From Umezawaea sp036375055 (GTDB lineage: Bacteria; Actinomycetota; Actinomycetes; Mycobacteriales; Pseudonocardiaceae), in assembly GCF_036375055.1 (NCBI RefSeq), contig NZ_DASUSQ010000046.1:310001-374000 (forward strand): 64,000 bases of DNA. Reading direction: 5' to 3'. A model generated the notes under the pieces. It was given only the letters and a program-made list of their open reading frames with translations, was not told where the DNA came from and searched no databases. This document shows, piece after piece, positions 7,969-16,209 of the stretch. Numbering within the stretch: position 1 is the first letter of the stretch; each line of letters starts with the position of its first letter. Both the position numbers and the translations under genes were made by a program.

Positions 7969-8040
7969 TCAGGCCACGTCCGACCGAACCGCGTCCCGCA
8001 CCGCACCCACCACGGGACCGGCACCGAGGCTCCGCGCCAA
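7969..8040 (-). pseudogene. C-terminal scrap of a second STAS gene
   Basis: The minus-strand frame ends PVVGAVRDAVRSDVA and stop, against VVGAVEEAVRSDVA and stop in the STAS gene at 3439; the DNA is also nearly identical over about 45 bases. Upstream the similarity stops at once. This is a tiny duplicate remnant, or a recombination junction between two STAS genes. The rest of 7904-8413 shows no gene. Confidence 0.55.
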
Positions 8041-8413
8041 CGGGAATGGCGACGAGCGTGTTGTGGTCCGGTGGCGGACACGACGGGTCCCCGAACGGCG
8101 GCCAGCCATGCGGGTGACCGAAATACAGTTCACACCGATGTTTGTCGCTGGGCCGATCGGATCTGTCACGGAGAGTCCCAACGGCCCAGCAGAAGAGGCT
8201 TTCAGCCTAGTCAAAAAGGTCTTTTGGCCACTGCCTGAAACTCTTCCCCGCGCAGAGCATGTATGCCCGATCACCATCCAATTTCCACAAGGAAGCGATC
8301 GGAAAGCAAATGCCTTCGCGCAACGATCCGGCCCTGCTCAACGATCGAGAAGAGGCATACATCCGCGATAGAGGCGGCACTGCCCAGAGTTAGCCGCCGA
8401 AATGGAGTTGCTC

Positions 8414-9700
8414 ATGCGCAGGAAGTTTTATCGACGATTACTCAGATCGGTGGGTGCCGTCGCGGCGGCCCTGACCTTCATGGTCGCGGGCGCGACACCG
8501 GGATGGGCGGTGGCCCCGGCCAACGACAACTTCGCCAACGCCCAAGCCGAGACCGGCTCGTTCACCGACAGCCTCAACACCGCCGACGCGACCACCGAGT
8601 CCGGCGAGCCGCTGAACCCCTCCTGTACGGCCTTCACCCTTGAGCACACGGTGTGGTACGGGTTGACGGTCAGCGCGGGCTCCGGAGTTGTCGCCAGCAC
8701 GGCGGGATCGGACTTCGACACCGTCCTGGCCGTCTACACCGGCGCGAGCCTAGGATCGCTCTCCGAGGTCGCCTGCGACGATGATGTCAACTTCCCGGAC
8801 CTCACATCCCGGGTGGAGTTCACCGCGAGCACGTCCACGACCCACTGGATCCAGGTAGGTGGTCTCGACACCACTGCCTCCAGCGGCAACCTGGCCCTCG
8901 ACGTGATCGTGACCCCGCCGGCGGGTGCGGACATGTCGGTATCGATAGCCGAGTCGGCCGACCCGGTCGCGCTGGGCGGCGACAACCTCACCTACACCCT
9001 CAACGTGGCCAACTCCGGCCCCTCCGGAGCGACCGGGGTCACCGCCAACACCGCCTTCTCCGGCGCGTCGGCGGGCATCGTGTCCGCCACGTCCAGCCAG
9101 GGCTCGTGCGGCATCAGCGCCCCCAACGTCAACTGCTCGCTCGGCGCGGTCGCCGCGTCCGGCTCGTCCACCGTGACCATCACCGTCACCCCCGCCGCGA
9201 CCGGCACCATCACCGCCACCGCGACCGTGGACGCCACCGAGAGCGACCCGACGCCGGGCAACGACACCGACGCCGAGTCCACCGCGGTGAACAACGCGCT
9301 GGGCTGCACCATCGTGGGCACCAACGCGGGCGAGACGATCACCGGCACCAACGGCGCGGACGTGATCTGCGCGCTGGGCGGCAACGACACCATCAACGGC
9401 CGCAACGCCAACGACACCATCTACGGCGGTCCCGGCAACGACTCCAGCTACGGCGAGGACATCCTCGGACTGCTGGACAACGGCGCCGACACCCTCTACG
9501 GCGGACCGGGCAACGACACCCTCGACGGCCAGAACGGCAACGACACCCTCATCGACCACGACGGCGCCGACACCCTGTCCGGCAGCCTGGGCAACGACAC
9601 CGTCGACACCCAGGACGGTGTCGGCGGCGACACCGCCAACGGCGGCCTGGGCACCGACACCTGCACCACCGATCCCGGCGACGCCACCTCCGGCTGCTGA
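8414..9700 (+). CDS. Secreted DUF11 / RTX-repeat protein
   Basis: The ATG at 8414 is preceded by GGAG with a six-base gap and begins a signal peptide (MRRKFYRRLLRSVGAVAAAL ... cleaved near GWAVA), so it is preferred to the ATG at 8402. 428 residues. Residues ~30-165 form a beta-rich domain (ANDNFANA..., DFDTVLAVYTG, LALDV) like bacterial pre-peptidase C-terminal modules. Residues ~170-290 are a DUF11 repeat (SADPVALGGDNLTYTLNVAN ... GNDTDAESTAV). Residues ~300-428 are calcium-binding RTX nonapeptides (GGxGNDTLDG, GADTLYGGPGNDTL). It is likely a calcium-stabilised cell-surface or released protein; there is no protease or enzyme motif and no sortase signal. Confidence 0.85.
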   Translation: MRRKFYRRLLRSVGAVAAALTFMVAGATPGWAVAPANDNFANAQAETGSFTDSLNTADATTESGEPLNPSCTAFTLEHTVWYGLTVSAGSGVVASTAGSDFDTVLAVYTGASLGSLSEVACDDDVNFPDLTSRVEFTASTSTTHWIQVGGLDTTASSGNLALDVIVTPPAGADMSVSIAESADPVALGGDNLTYTLNVANSGPSGATGVTANTAFSGASAGIVSATSSQGSCGISAPNVNCSLGAVAASGSSTVTITVTPAATGTITATATVDATESDPTPGNDTDAESTAVNNALGCTIVGTNAGETITGTNGADVICALGGNDTINGRNANDTIYGGPGNDSSYGEDILGLLDNGADTLYGGPGNDTLDGQNGNDTLIDHDGADTLSGSLGNDTVDTQDGVGGDTANGGLGTDTCTTDPGDATSGC

Positions 9701-9713
9701 ACCACCCCCACAC

Positions 9714-9746
9714 CCCGCCGCCCTGGCCACCCGCCAGGGCGGCGGG
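9714..9746 (+). terminator. Terminator after the RTX gene
   Basis: CCCGCCGCCCTGGC (9714-9727) and GCCAGGGCGGCGGG (9733-9746): a perfect 14-bp stem with a 5-base loop, 13 bases after the stop codon. Confidence 0.85.
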
Positions 9747-10010
9747 CCCCCACCCGAACGCCCCCGGAACGCCACCCGGAGATCACCCCGCAACCTCGGA
9801 TCGCGTACGAGCGGCTCCACCTGACCGACGCTGCCCACCACACCCAGCTCACCGCGTCGACCGCGGCCGTGACGGCGTTGATCCCCGCGGCCGTCACCAG
9901 CGTCAGCGGCGAGCACTGGAACACCACGTCCGCTTCTCTCCACAAAGGACCCCAGTCTGGGTTGAGGTGCGCCGGAGTGACGTCGTCGTGGTCGGCGGCC
10001 AAGGTAGGCG

Positions 10011-10191
10011 GCAGGGTGGTGGTGTCGTCGTCCCGGATGGACATTCCGAGCCCGGAACCGTTGTCCCGGCCACTGTGCGCGGTTCCCAGATCGTCGACGA
10101 CCGTGATGGCGCCCTGATCGCCGGGCTCGAGTCGGGTGTGCGCGTCGGTGGTGCTCACCAGTTCGACGCGGTCTTGCGGTGTGCACTCGCC
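10011..10191 (-). pseudogene. DUF4314-like fragment
   Basis: The minus frame reads DRVELVSTTDAHTRLEPGDQ, then GAITVVDDLGTAHSGRDNGS and GLGMSI. This parallels DUF4314 domains, which run DRVxLVxTxDPxTxLxPGDxG then TVxxVDDxGTVHVxWDxGSxLG. There is no start codon with a ribosome site near its beginning, and the conserved HVxWD has become HSGRD, so I read it as a remnant. It lies in the 634-base gap (9701-10334) before the aldo/keto reductase; nothing else there is recognisable apart from the terminator and the promoter listed separately. Confidence 0.4.
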
Positions 10192-10241
10192 CGCCTCCGC
10201 CCCGCCGCGCCTGACCCGCCGGCGGGGGCCGGCCTTCCGGC

Positions 10242-10272
10242 TTGACCTGGAGCGCGCTCCAGGTCCTAGCGT
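10242..10272 (+). promoter_or_regulatory. MerR-type promoter with 19-bp spacer
   Basis: -35 TTGACC (10242-10247) and -10 TAGCGT (10267-10272) are separated by 19 bp instead of 17. A perfect 20-bp palindrome, ACCTGGAGCG/CGCTCCAGGT (10245-10264), fills the spacer. This is the classic layout for activation by a DNA-distorting MerR-family protein. It drives the aldo/keto reductase. No MerR gene is in this window. Confidence 0.85.
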
Positions 10273-10334
10273 CGGAGGCGTTCGCCAGCCCGCCAAGCAC
10301 CGTCCGGTTCGCCGGGCAGGAGGAGTACCCGCGC

Positions 10335-11327
10335 ATGATCACCCGAACCACGCTCGGCTCGCCCGGTCTCACCGTCAGCACGATGGGCCTGGGGTGCATG
10401 GGGATGAGCGAGAGCTACGGCGCCGCCGACTGGGACGGCGGCCTGGCCACCATCGACCGGGCCCTGGAGCTGGGCATCACGTTCCTGGACACCGCCGACG
10501 CCTACGGCACCGGGCACAACGAGGTGCTGGTGGGCCGGGCCGTCCACGGCCGCCGGGACCAGGTGCGGCTGGCCACCAAGTTCGGCATCGACCGCAGCGC
10601 CGGCGACCGGGCACGCCGCATCCGCGGTGCCCGCGACTACGTGCTGCGCGCCTGCGACGCCTCGCTGCTGCGGCTGGGCGTCGAGGTGATCGACCTGTAC
10701 TACGCCCACCGCCCGCCCCAGGACGTGGAGATCGAGGAGACCGTCGGGGCGATGGCCGAGCTGGTCGAGGCGGGCAAGGTCCGCCACCTGGGCCTGTCCG
10801 AGGTCAACGGCGAGTTGCTGCGCCGGGCGCACGCGGTGCACCCGATCACCGCGGTGCAGAGCGAGTACTCGCTGTGGACCCGCGACGTCGAGGCGGTCAC
10901 CCCGGTGATGGCCGAGCTGGGGGTCGGGCTGGTGCCGTACTCGCCGCTGGGGCGGGGGTTCCTGACCGGCACCCTGGACCGCTCCACGCTGGGCGAGAAG
11001 GACCTCCGGCGCACCAACCCCCGCTTCGCAGGCGAGGCGGGCGAGGCCAACGAGAAGATCGCGCACACCGTGCGCGAGGTGGCCGACCGGCTGGGTGCCA
11101 CCCCGGCCCAGGTGGCGCTGGCCTGGGTGCACGCCCAGGCCGAGCGGCTCGGGGTGGCGGTGGTGACCATCCCGGGCACCCGCAGCCCGGCCCGGCTGGA
11201 GCAGAACGCGGCCGCGCTGGAGCTCACCCTGGACGCCGAGGCGCTGGCCGCGCTGGACCCGCTGAGCGACCAGGTGGTGGGCGAGCGCTACACCCCCGCG
11301 CGCACCGCTGAGATCGCTCGGGATTAG
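10335..11327 (+). CDS. Aldo/keto reductase
   Basis: 330 residues; the ATG at 10335 follows GGAGGAG. A complete (alpha/beta)8 AKR is visible: start TTLGSPGLTVSTMGLGCMGM, catalytic Asp52 and Tyr57 (FLDTADAYGTGHNE), Lys82 (LATKFGI), His125 (DLYYAHRPP), and the C-terminal NADPH-binding segment VVTIPGTRSPARLEQN. It is the YajO/Tas-like, single-domain type that reduces aldehydes or ketones with NADPH. A MerR-type promoter directly upstream suggests induction by an electrophile, aldehyde or redox signal. Monocistronic. Confidence 0.95.
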   Translation: MITRTTLGSPGLTVSTMGLGCMGMSESYGAADWDGGLATIDRALELGITFLDTADAYGTGHNEVLVGRAVHGRRDQVRLATKFGIDRSAGDRARRIRGARDYVLRACDASLLRLGVEVIDLYYAHRPPQDVEIEETVGAMAELVEAGKVRHLGLSEVNGELLRRAHAVHPITAVQSEYSLWTRDVEAVTPVMAELGVGLVPYSPLGRGFLTGTLDRSTLGEKDLRRTNPRFAGEAGEANEKIAHTVREVADRLGATPAQVALAWVHAQAERLGVAVVTIPGTRSPARLEQNAAALELTLDAEALAALDPLSDQVVGERYTPARTAEIARD

Positions 11328-11589
11328 CCGGTGGGCTCGACGCGCCCGCGAAGTGGTCGATCGTCGGGCGGCGAGCCGGTGTCCTCATCATCGCTGTCGT
11401 CCTCGGGGTCGCAGACGAAGGTGCACAGCGCGGTCCCACCGGGACGGGTCTCTTGGCAGAGCAGCGAAACGGCCGGCATGACCGCGATCAGCGCGCTGAC
11501 CGGGTCGACCGGTCGGCGGTGTGACTCCGGGACTGCTGCCAGGTGTCCGCCGGCCCGGCTGGGAACCGTCCTCCGAGGAGGGTGTCGGC

Positions 11590-11985
11590 CGGGGAAGCCG
11601 GGTAACTCCGGCTGCCGCTTCATCCGCGCGACGAAGCCGGTCGTTCTTCAGCGTTGAGCGCTGGACGTGGGCCGCGGTGAACACAACTGGTTCCGGAGAT
11701 CACGGTTGGCGCGGCGGAGTTTCGCGTTCCGGGCGGCAACTGGTCGTAGCGGCTCGACGTGCGCGGACCTGGAGCTGGTGGGGTGGTCCGGGCTGCGCCG
11801 ATCTCGCCGGCGACGTCGGGGAAGTTGCGCCGGAACGTGGTACTGCTCAGTCCGAACCGGCGGGCGAGCGCGAGGACGCTGGGGCGGTTCCGTTCTCGTC
11901 GCAACGGCCGGTGAACTCGGCGAGGGCCTTGTGAACCTGTGCCTTGGTGGGCAGGACTGCGTGCCGGCACGGGCGTAGGCGAACT
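11590..11985 (-). pseudogene. Frameshifted HTH/coiled-coil protein, recombinase-element accessory type
   Basis: Three minus-strand frames carry successive parts of one protein. First LPTKAQVHKALAEFTGRCDE; then, after a frame change, RPSVLALARRFGLSSTTFRR (a helix-turn-helix) and NFPDVAGEI; then, in further frames, KLRRANRDLRNQ and AAHVQRSTLKNDRLRR...AAAGVTRLPRP, a heptad-like tail. Proteins of this plan (N-terminal HTH, C-terminal coiled coil) often accompany tyrosine recombinases in actinomycete mobile elements. At least two frameshifts make it a pseudogene. No recombinase is left here. The flanks (11328-11589, 11986-12108) show nothing clear. Confidence 0.55.
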
Positions 11986-12108
11986 CGGTTCGCAGGGTTT
12001 TACCTGCCGAAAACTCATCCGTCCAGGTGACAGCGAGTCCACAAGGACCGGTGCACGGATGCAGTCGTGATCATGCCGCGGCGGATGAGCACGGCATGAT
12101 GACCAGCC

Positions 12109-12290
12109 GTGCTGCTTCGGCCTGCCTACCTCAGCGCGACCAACGCGTTCGCCCCACCACACCTGCTGCCCATGAGCGGCCGGGACGAGGACGTGAAACC
12201 CTGGTGCCACGACACCAGGATTTCACGCTGAAACGCCAACCGGGCAACACCCGGCCGCGGTTCTCCCCCACCATCGCCTGGTCGGCGAAC
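12109..12290 (+). pseudogene. N-terminal remnant of an IS transposase/integrase
   Basis: GTG at 12109 opens VLLRPAYLSATNAFAPPHLL followed by PMSGRDEDV, the usual start of actinomycete integrase-core transposases (VLLRLAYLxxTNxFALLRLLPMSDRDKDxEIL). The frame then breaks: another frame continues LKRQPGNTRPRFSPTIAWS, matching the next block (LERQL...RxRFSPxDRAFL). No catalytic domain remains. Together with the pseudogene at 11590 it marks an old mobile-element insertion upstream of nhaA. Confidence 0.6.
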
Positions 12291-12360
12291 CGAGCCGAAC
12301 CACACCCGGAGCCGCTGATGACCGTCGTTCCCACCACCCTCTCCCCCGCCGCGGTGACGC

Positions 12361-13650
12361 ATGGCTGACGCCGGGCGGCGCGTTCGACTGCTGGACCGGG
12401 GGTCGTGGCCCGAGACCCAGCGCGTCGCGGAGATCCTCCGCAAGGAGACCGTGGGCGGTGTCCTGCTCCTCATCGGCGCCGTGCTCGCACTCGTGTGGGC
12501 GAATTCGCCCTGGTCCTCCGCCTACGAGGCGTTGCGTGACGTGCGGGTCGGCCCTGCCGCGCTGCACCTGGACCTCACCCTGGCGACGTGGGCCGGGGAC
12601 GGCCTGCTCGCGATCTTCTTCTTCGTCGCCGGCCTGGAGCTCAAACGCGAGTTCGTCGCGGGCGACCTGCGCGACCCGCGCAGGGCCGCGGTGCCGGTCG
12701 CCGCCGCCGTCGGCGGTGTCGTCGCGCCCGCCCTGATCTACACCGCGGTCAACCTCGGCAACCCGGCGGCGTTGAGCGGCTGGGCGATCCCGACCGCCAC
12801 GGACATCGCCTTCGCGCTGGCCGTGCTGGCCGTGATCGGCCACCACCTGCCGTCCGCGCTGCGCACGTTCCTGCTCACCCTGGCGGTCGTGGACGACCTG
12901 CTCGCCATCGTGATCATCGCCGTCTTCTACACCCGCGAACTCTCCATCATCCCGCTGGCACTGGCTCTGCTCCCGCTCGCGGTGTTCACCTTCCTGGTGC
13001 AGCGCCGGGTGCGGTCGTGGTGGCTGCTGCTCCCCCTGGCCGCGACGACCTGGGCGCTGGTGCACGCCTCCGGCATCCACGCCACCGTCGCCGGGGTGCT
13101 GCTCGGCTTCGCCGTCCCGGTCATCCGCAAGCACGGCACCGGGCCAGGCCTCGCCGAGCACTTCGAGCACCGGTTCCGGCCGATCTCGGCCGCCGTGGTG
13201 GTCCCGGTGTTCGCGTTCTTCGCCGCCGGCGTCACCGTCGGCGGCTTCGGCGGCCTGCTCACCTCGCTCGCCGACCCGGTCGCGCTGGGCATCGTGCTGG
13301 CGCTCGTGCTCGGCAAGACGATCGGCATCACCGGCGCGACCTACCTCGTGGCCCGGTTCACCCGCGCGGAACTGCACGACGACCTCGCCTGGACCGACGT
13401 CATCGGCCTGGCCGTGCTGGGCGGGATCGGGTTCACCGTCTCCCTGCTGATCGGCGACCTCGCCTTCGGCGCCGGCAGCGAGAGCGACGAGCACGCCAAG
13501 ATCGCGATCCTCGTCGGCTCCCTGCTCGCGGGGCTGATCGCCACGGTCGTCCTGCGCGCCCGCAACCGGGTTCACCGGCGGATCTGCGCCGAGGAATCGG
13601 TCGACGCGGATCAGGACGGGATTCCCGACGTGCACCAACGCGAGGACTGA
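12361..13650 (+). CDS. nhaA: Na+/H+ antiporter NhaA
   Basis: 429 residues with ~12 membrane segments in the standard NhaA order: N-terminal ETVGGVLLLIGAVLALVWAN, then IFFFVAGLELKREFVAGDL, the ion site WAIPTATDIAFALAVLAVIG (equivalent of E. coli Asp133), the VVDDLLAI pair (Asp163/Asp164), and the C-terminal helices with GKTIGITGATYLVARFT and LGGIGFTVSLLIGDLAF. It exports sodium in exchange for protons for pH and salt homeostasis. The C-terminus ends with an Asp-rich EF-hand-like run (DADQDGIPDVHQRED). No clear ribosome site precedes the ATG. The adjacent RCK protein suggests an ion-homeostasis neighbourhood. Confidence 0.95.
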   Translation: MADAGRRVRLLDRGSWPETQRVAEILRKETVGGVLLLIGAVLALVWANSPWSSAYEALRDVRVGPAALHLDLTLATWAGDGLLAIFFFVAGLELKREFVAGDLRDPRRAAVPVAAAVGGVVAPALIYTAVNLGNPAALSGWAIPTATDIAFALAVLAVIGHHLPSALRTFLLTLAVVDDLLAIVIIAVFYTRELSIIPLALALLPLAVFTFLVQRRVRSWWLLLPLAATTWALVHASGIHATVAGVLLGFAVPVIRKHGTGPGLAEHFEHRFRPISAAVVVPVFAFFAAGVTVGGFGGLLTSLADPVALGIVLALVLGKTIGITGATYLVARFTRAELHDDLAWTDVIGLAVLGGIGFTVSLLIGDLAFGAGSESDEHAKIAILVGSLLAGLIATVVLRARNRVHRRICAEESVDADQDGIPDVHQRED

Positions 13651-13695
13651 CGGCCTCCGGCTCAGTGGCCGCGCACCGGTTCGCGCGTCCAGTCG

Positions 13696-14034
13696 GTGTC
13701 ACGGAGCGGGAGTCCCCGCTCGGTGCACGCCCTCACGAGCGTCGACCGCGGCGGTGACGCCGTTCTCACGGCGTCGCGGCTGCTGGTCGCCGCGGGCATG
13801 GTCGACCGGCGGCAGAACCCGGCCACGCGCCGTGAGGTGGTGCTGGGGCTGACCGCCGCGGGACACGAGGTCGTGCGCGGTGCCACCGAGCGGCGGCGGT
13901 CCGAGATCGCCGAGATCGTGGCCCGGATGCCCCAGTCCACGCGGCACGGCTTGGTCGAGGCGCTGCTCGCCTTCACCGAGGCGGGGGACGAACCGTCCGC
14001 GGGCGCCGTACCGGGCGATGTGGGGTGGTTCTGA
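13696..14034 (+). pseudogene. MarR family regulator, N-terminus lost
   Basis: The C-terminal two thirds of a MarR protein are clear: a wing region SRLLVAAGMVDRRQNPATRR, EVVLGLTAAGHEVV, then a C-terminal dimerisation helix (RRRSEIAEIVARMPQSTRHG). The N-terminal dimer helix and the first DNA-binding helices are absent; the upstream residues (SPRSVHALTSVDRGGDAVLT) do not fit the fold. At 112 residues it falls short of the ~145 expected. The stop is only 4 bases from the convergent RCK gene. Likely non-functional. Confidence 0.6.
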
Positions 14035-14038
14035 CGGT

Positions 14039-14674
14039 TCAACCGCCGGGGGCGCTTCCCCGCAACTCCACGAGGTGGTCGTCGGGCAGCAGGTGCGCTG
14101 CTTCGGGTTCCTCGCACCAGAGCCGTTGGCCGTTGCGCAGCACGGCCAACACCCGTGGACCGAACTGGAGCGGGTCACGGCCGATCTCGGTCGAGCTGAC
14201 CGGCCGCAGCGCGACGACCAGGTCGTCGGCGTGAGCCGAGGCGTCGATGAACGGGCCCAGCAGATCGGGCCAGAAGACCGGTCGTCTGATCGTTCCACCC
14301 GCCAGTTCGTCGGAGACGATCCCGCGGGTGGCGCCGAGGTGGGTGGCCAGTGCGCTCGCACGCGCCTCGCGCACGACGGTGATGATCGCCGACCTGGTCG
14401 CTCGCCGGACTGCCGAGGTGACCAGCACGCCCGCCTCGTCGCTGTTCACCGCGATCACGACGCAGAGCGCCACGTCGACGTCGGCGCGGCGCAGGACTTC
14501 GCCGTCTCCCCCGTCGCCCTCCACCACGACAGCTCCGTCGTGGGCCGCGATCCGAGCACGGGACCAGTCGGGTTCCACGACCACGAGGCTCGTCGCGGAC
14601 GCCAGTTCCACGAGGGTCAGCGCCGCCCGGCGCCCGGTCTCGCCGTAGCCGATGACGACGACACGACCGAACAT
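14039..14674 (-). CDS. RCK/TrkA-N domain protein (K+ transport regulatory type)
   Basis: 211 residues, soluble. Residues 1-~120 are a Rossmann RCK-N domain: GRVVVIGYGETGRRAA is the GxGxxG dinucleotide site, an acidic residue (VVVEPDW) ends strand 2, and GDGGDGEVLRRADV and ALCVVIAVNSDEAGVL follow. Residues ~130-211 resemble a TrkA-C domain (LQFGPRVLAVLRNGQRLWCE ... HLVELRGSAPGG). The ATG at 14674 has GGAGGAG five bases upstream. Such proteins gate potassium channels or transporters on NAD(H) or nucleotide binding, but no pore gene is next to it, so it must act in trans or be an orphan. Confidence 0.8.
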   Translation of the reverse strand: MFGRVVVIGYGETGRRAALTLVELASATSLVVVEPDWSRARIAAHDGAVVVEGDGGDGEVLRRADVDVALCVVIAVNSDEAGVLVTSAVRRATRSAIITVVREARASALATHLGATRGIVSDELAGGTIRRPVFWPDLLGPFIDASAHADDLVVALRPVSSTEIGRDPLQFGPRVLAVLRNGQRLWCEEPEAAHLLPDDHLVELRGSAPGG

Positions 14675-14871
14675 CCGTTCTCCTCCACGACGGCGGGTGA
14701 GCCCGCGGCACGGTGGGGCTCGTCACCACCGTCGCACCGCACCCGCACCGGCGCACCTGAAGATCTGCTTGCGCTCGCGGACCGCCAACCGCATCGTCAG
14801 CCACTCGTCAGGTCAAATCCGGCGTCGTCAACCGACGATGGGATCAACAACGTCGACGAACGGAGGGCACC

Positions 14872-15090
14872 ATGACGGCACTGGTGCAGCGGTCGGACCA
14901 CCACACGCGGGTCGTCTCGGGAGAACTGCTCACCGAGTTCCGAGGTGTGCTCACGACCTCGACGATCGCCGAGGTCGTGGCCGTCGCTCGTCACGACCTG
15001 GAGGGGCAGATCGTTCCCGAGGCTCTGCAGGAGATGCTGCACCGGCTCGCCCACCACAGGTTGAGCGCCCTGTGCGACTCGAACCGGTGA
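14872..15090 (+). CDS. Small three-helix-bundle protein
   Basis: 72 residues, ATG preceded by GGAGG. The sequence (LLTEFRGVLTTSTIAEVVAV, HDLEGQIVPEALQEMLHRLA) has the amphipathic pattern of the short actinobacterial proteins annotated as three-helix bundle dimerisation domain or DUF3562-like. Divergent from the RCK gene with a 197-base spacer. No catalytic residues; probably a dimeric helical module. Function unknown. Confidence 0.6.
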   Translation: MTALVQRSDHHTRVVSGELLTEFRGVLTTSTIAEVVAVARHDLEGQIVPEALQEMLHRLAHHRLSALCDSNR

Positions 15091-15330
15091 CCACGCGGTT
15101 CGGCGTTCACACCTCGGGTCCGGTGCTTCGGTTCCACAGGAACGATCCCGTGCTGACGGCGACCCGTGGAGAGAGCAGGTCCTCGACGCCCGTCAGGACG
15201 TCGACACCGCCGTGATCGCTCGCACGAGACGCGCGGTCATCGCACCCTCACCTCCATCCGGCGGAAGACCCTGACTCCGACGTACCGGACCACGGTTTCA
15301 CCGGGAACCCAGATCAGTGACCTAGGCGAA

Positions 15331-15348
15331 CGTTACGCTCCCGTTACG
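15331..15348 (+). promoter_or_regulatory. Tandem CGTTACG repeats, 11-bp period
   Basis: CGTTACG at 15331-15337 and again at 15342-15348. An 11-bp period places the copies on the same face of the helix, as for OmpR/PhoB-type regulators. Located 155 bases before the response-regulator start. The surrounding gap 15091-15502 holds no gene. Confidence 0.4.
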
Positions 15349-15397
15349 TCCGCGACGTGGTGGTGACCGCCGCATTGTGCGTCACCCTCGACGCCCC

Positions 15398-15422
15398 GAA
15401 CCTTGCGATCGTCTTGCGATCC
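15398..15422 (+). promoter_or_regulatory. Tandem CTTGCGATC repeats upstream of two-component operon
   Basis: CTTGCGATC at 15402-15410 and 15413-15421, period 11, inside a 25-base block that recurs almost unchanged at 18658-18682 on the far side of the operon. The period and the position ~80 bases before the response regulator fit an autoregulatory OmpR-family binding site. Confidence 0.6.
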
Positions 15423-15502
15423 AGCACTCGGCCCCGCTCGACCGGTCGACACCTCCTCGGTCGGGCAAGCTGTCGAAGCAGACGATCCGGGACAGGAGGG
15501 CC

Positions 15503-16186
15503 ATGAACCACCGCGTGCTGCTCGTCGAGGACGACGAACGGATCCGGCAGGTCCTCGTGCTGGCGCTGGGCGACGAGGGCTTCGACATCACCGACGTCGT
15601 GTCCGGTGAGGACGCGCTGCGCGAGCTGGAGTCCTCGTCGTTCGACGTCGTGCTGCTCGACCTGATGCTGCCCGGCGTGGACGGGCTGGACGTCTGCCGC
15701 ACGCTGCGCTCCCGCGGCGACCTGCCGATCATCATCGTCACCGCTCGCACCGACACCACCGACGTCATCGCCGGACTCGAAGCGGGCGCCGACGACTACG
15801 TGACCAAACCGCTCGTGGCCAGTGAGCTCGCGGCCCGCATCCGCGCCCTGCTGCGCCGCCGAGGCGGAGGCAGGGTGGACAACCTGCTCCGCGTGGGCGA
15901 TCTGGAGATCCGCGTGGACGAGGGAGTGGTGCACCGGGACGGGGTGCCGGTGCACCTGACCAGGACCGAGTTCCAGGTGCTGGTCGAACTGGTGTCGGCG
16001 GCGGGCCGGATCGTCACGCGAGAGCAGCTGCTGGAGCGGGTCTGGGGCTACGACTACTTCGGCGACACCCGGTTGCTCGACGTGCACATCCGCAGGCTGC
16101 GCCGCAAGATCGAGAAGGATCCCGACGAACCCAGGCTGCTGCTGACCGTGCGCGGCTCCGGCTACAAGGTCGATCCGGCCCGATGA
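15503..16186 (+). CDS. OmpR/PhoB-family response regulator
   Basis: 227 residues from the ATG at 15503, which has a strong AGGAGG; the longer in-frame extension from 15377 has no ribosome site. Residues 1-~120 are a receiver: acidic pocket VEDDE, phosphorylated Asp53 (VVLLDLMLPGVD), switch Thr (IIIVTARTD) and Lys (DDYVTKPL). Residues ~130-227 form a winged-helix domain (LTRTEFQVLVELVSAAGRIV, TRLLDVHIRRLRRKIEKDP, VRGSGYKVDP). It is followed by its kinase. The sequence resembles the cell-envelope-stress type of actinomycete regulators (for example CseB), but I do not assign a name. Confidence 0.95.
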   Translation: MNHRVLLVEDDERIRQVLVLALGDEGFDITDVVSGEDALRELESSSFDVVLLDLMLPGVDGLDVCRTLRSRGDLPIIIVTARTDTTDVIAGLEAGADDYVTKPLVASELAARIRALLRRRGGGRVDNLLRVGDLEIRVDEGVVHRDGVPVHLTRTEFQVLVELVSAAGRIVTREQLLERVWGYDYFGDTRLLDVHIRRLRRKIEKDPDEPRLLLTVRGSGYKVDPAR

Positions 16187-16209
16187 CGACCGAGCGGGTG
16201 GGGTGAGCC

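Noticed and set aside
9300..9660. Tandem repeats that could suggest a CRISPR or minisatellite.
   Set aside because: They are codon-level repeats encoding RTX nonapeptides, without uniform spacers. No CRISPR array exists in the window.
8750..10399. A 549-codon minus frame opposite the RTX gene.
   Set aside because: Its Val/Gly/Asp repeats are the complement of the RTX repeats.
12223..13638. A 471-codon minus frame opposite nhaA.
   Set aside because: Pure antisense of NhaA, rich in Gln, Arg and Asp, with no domain.
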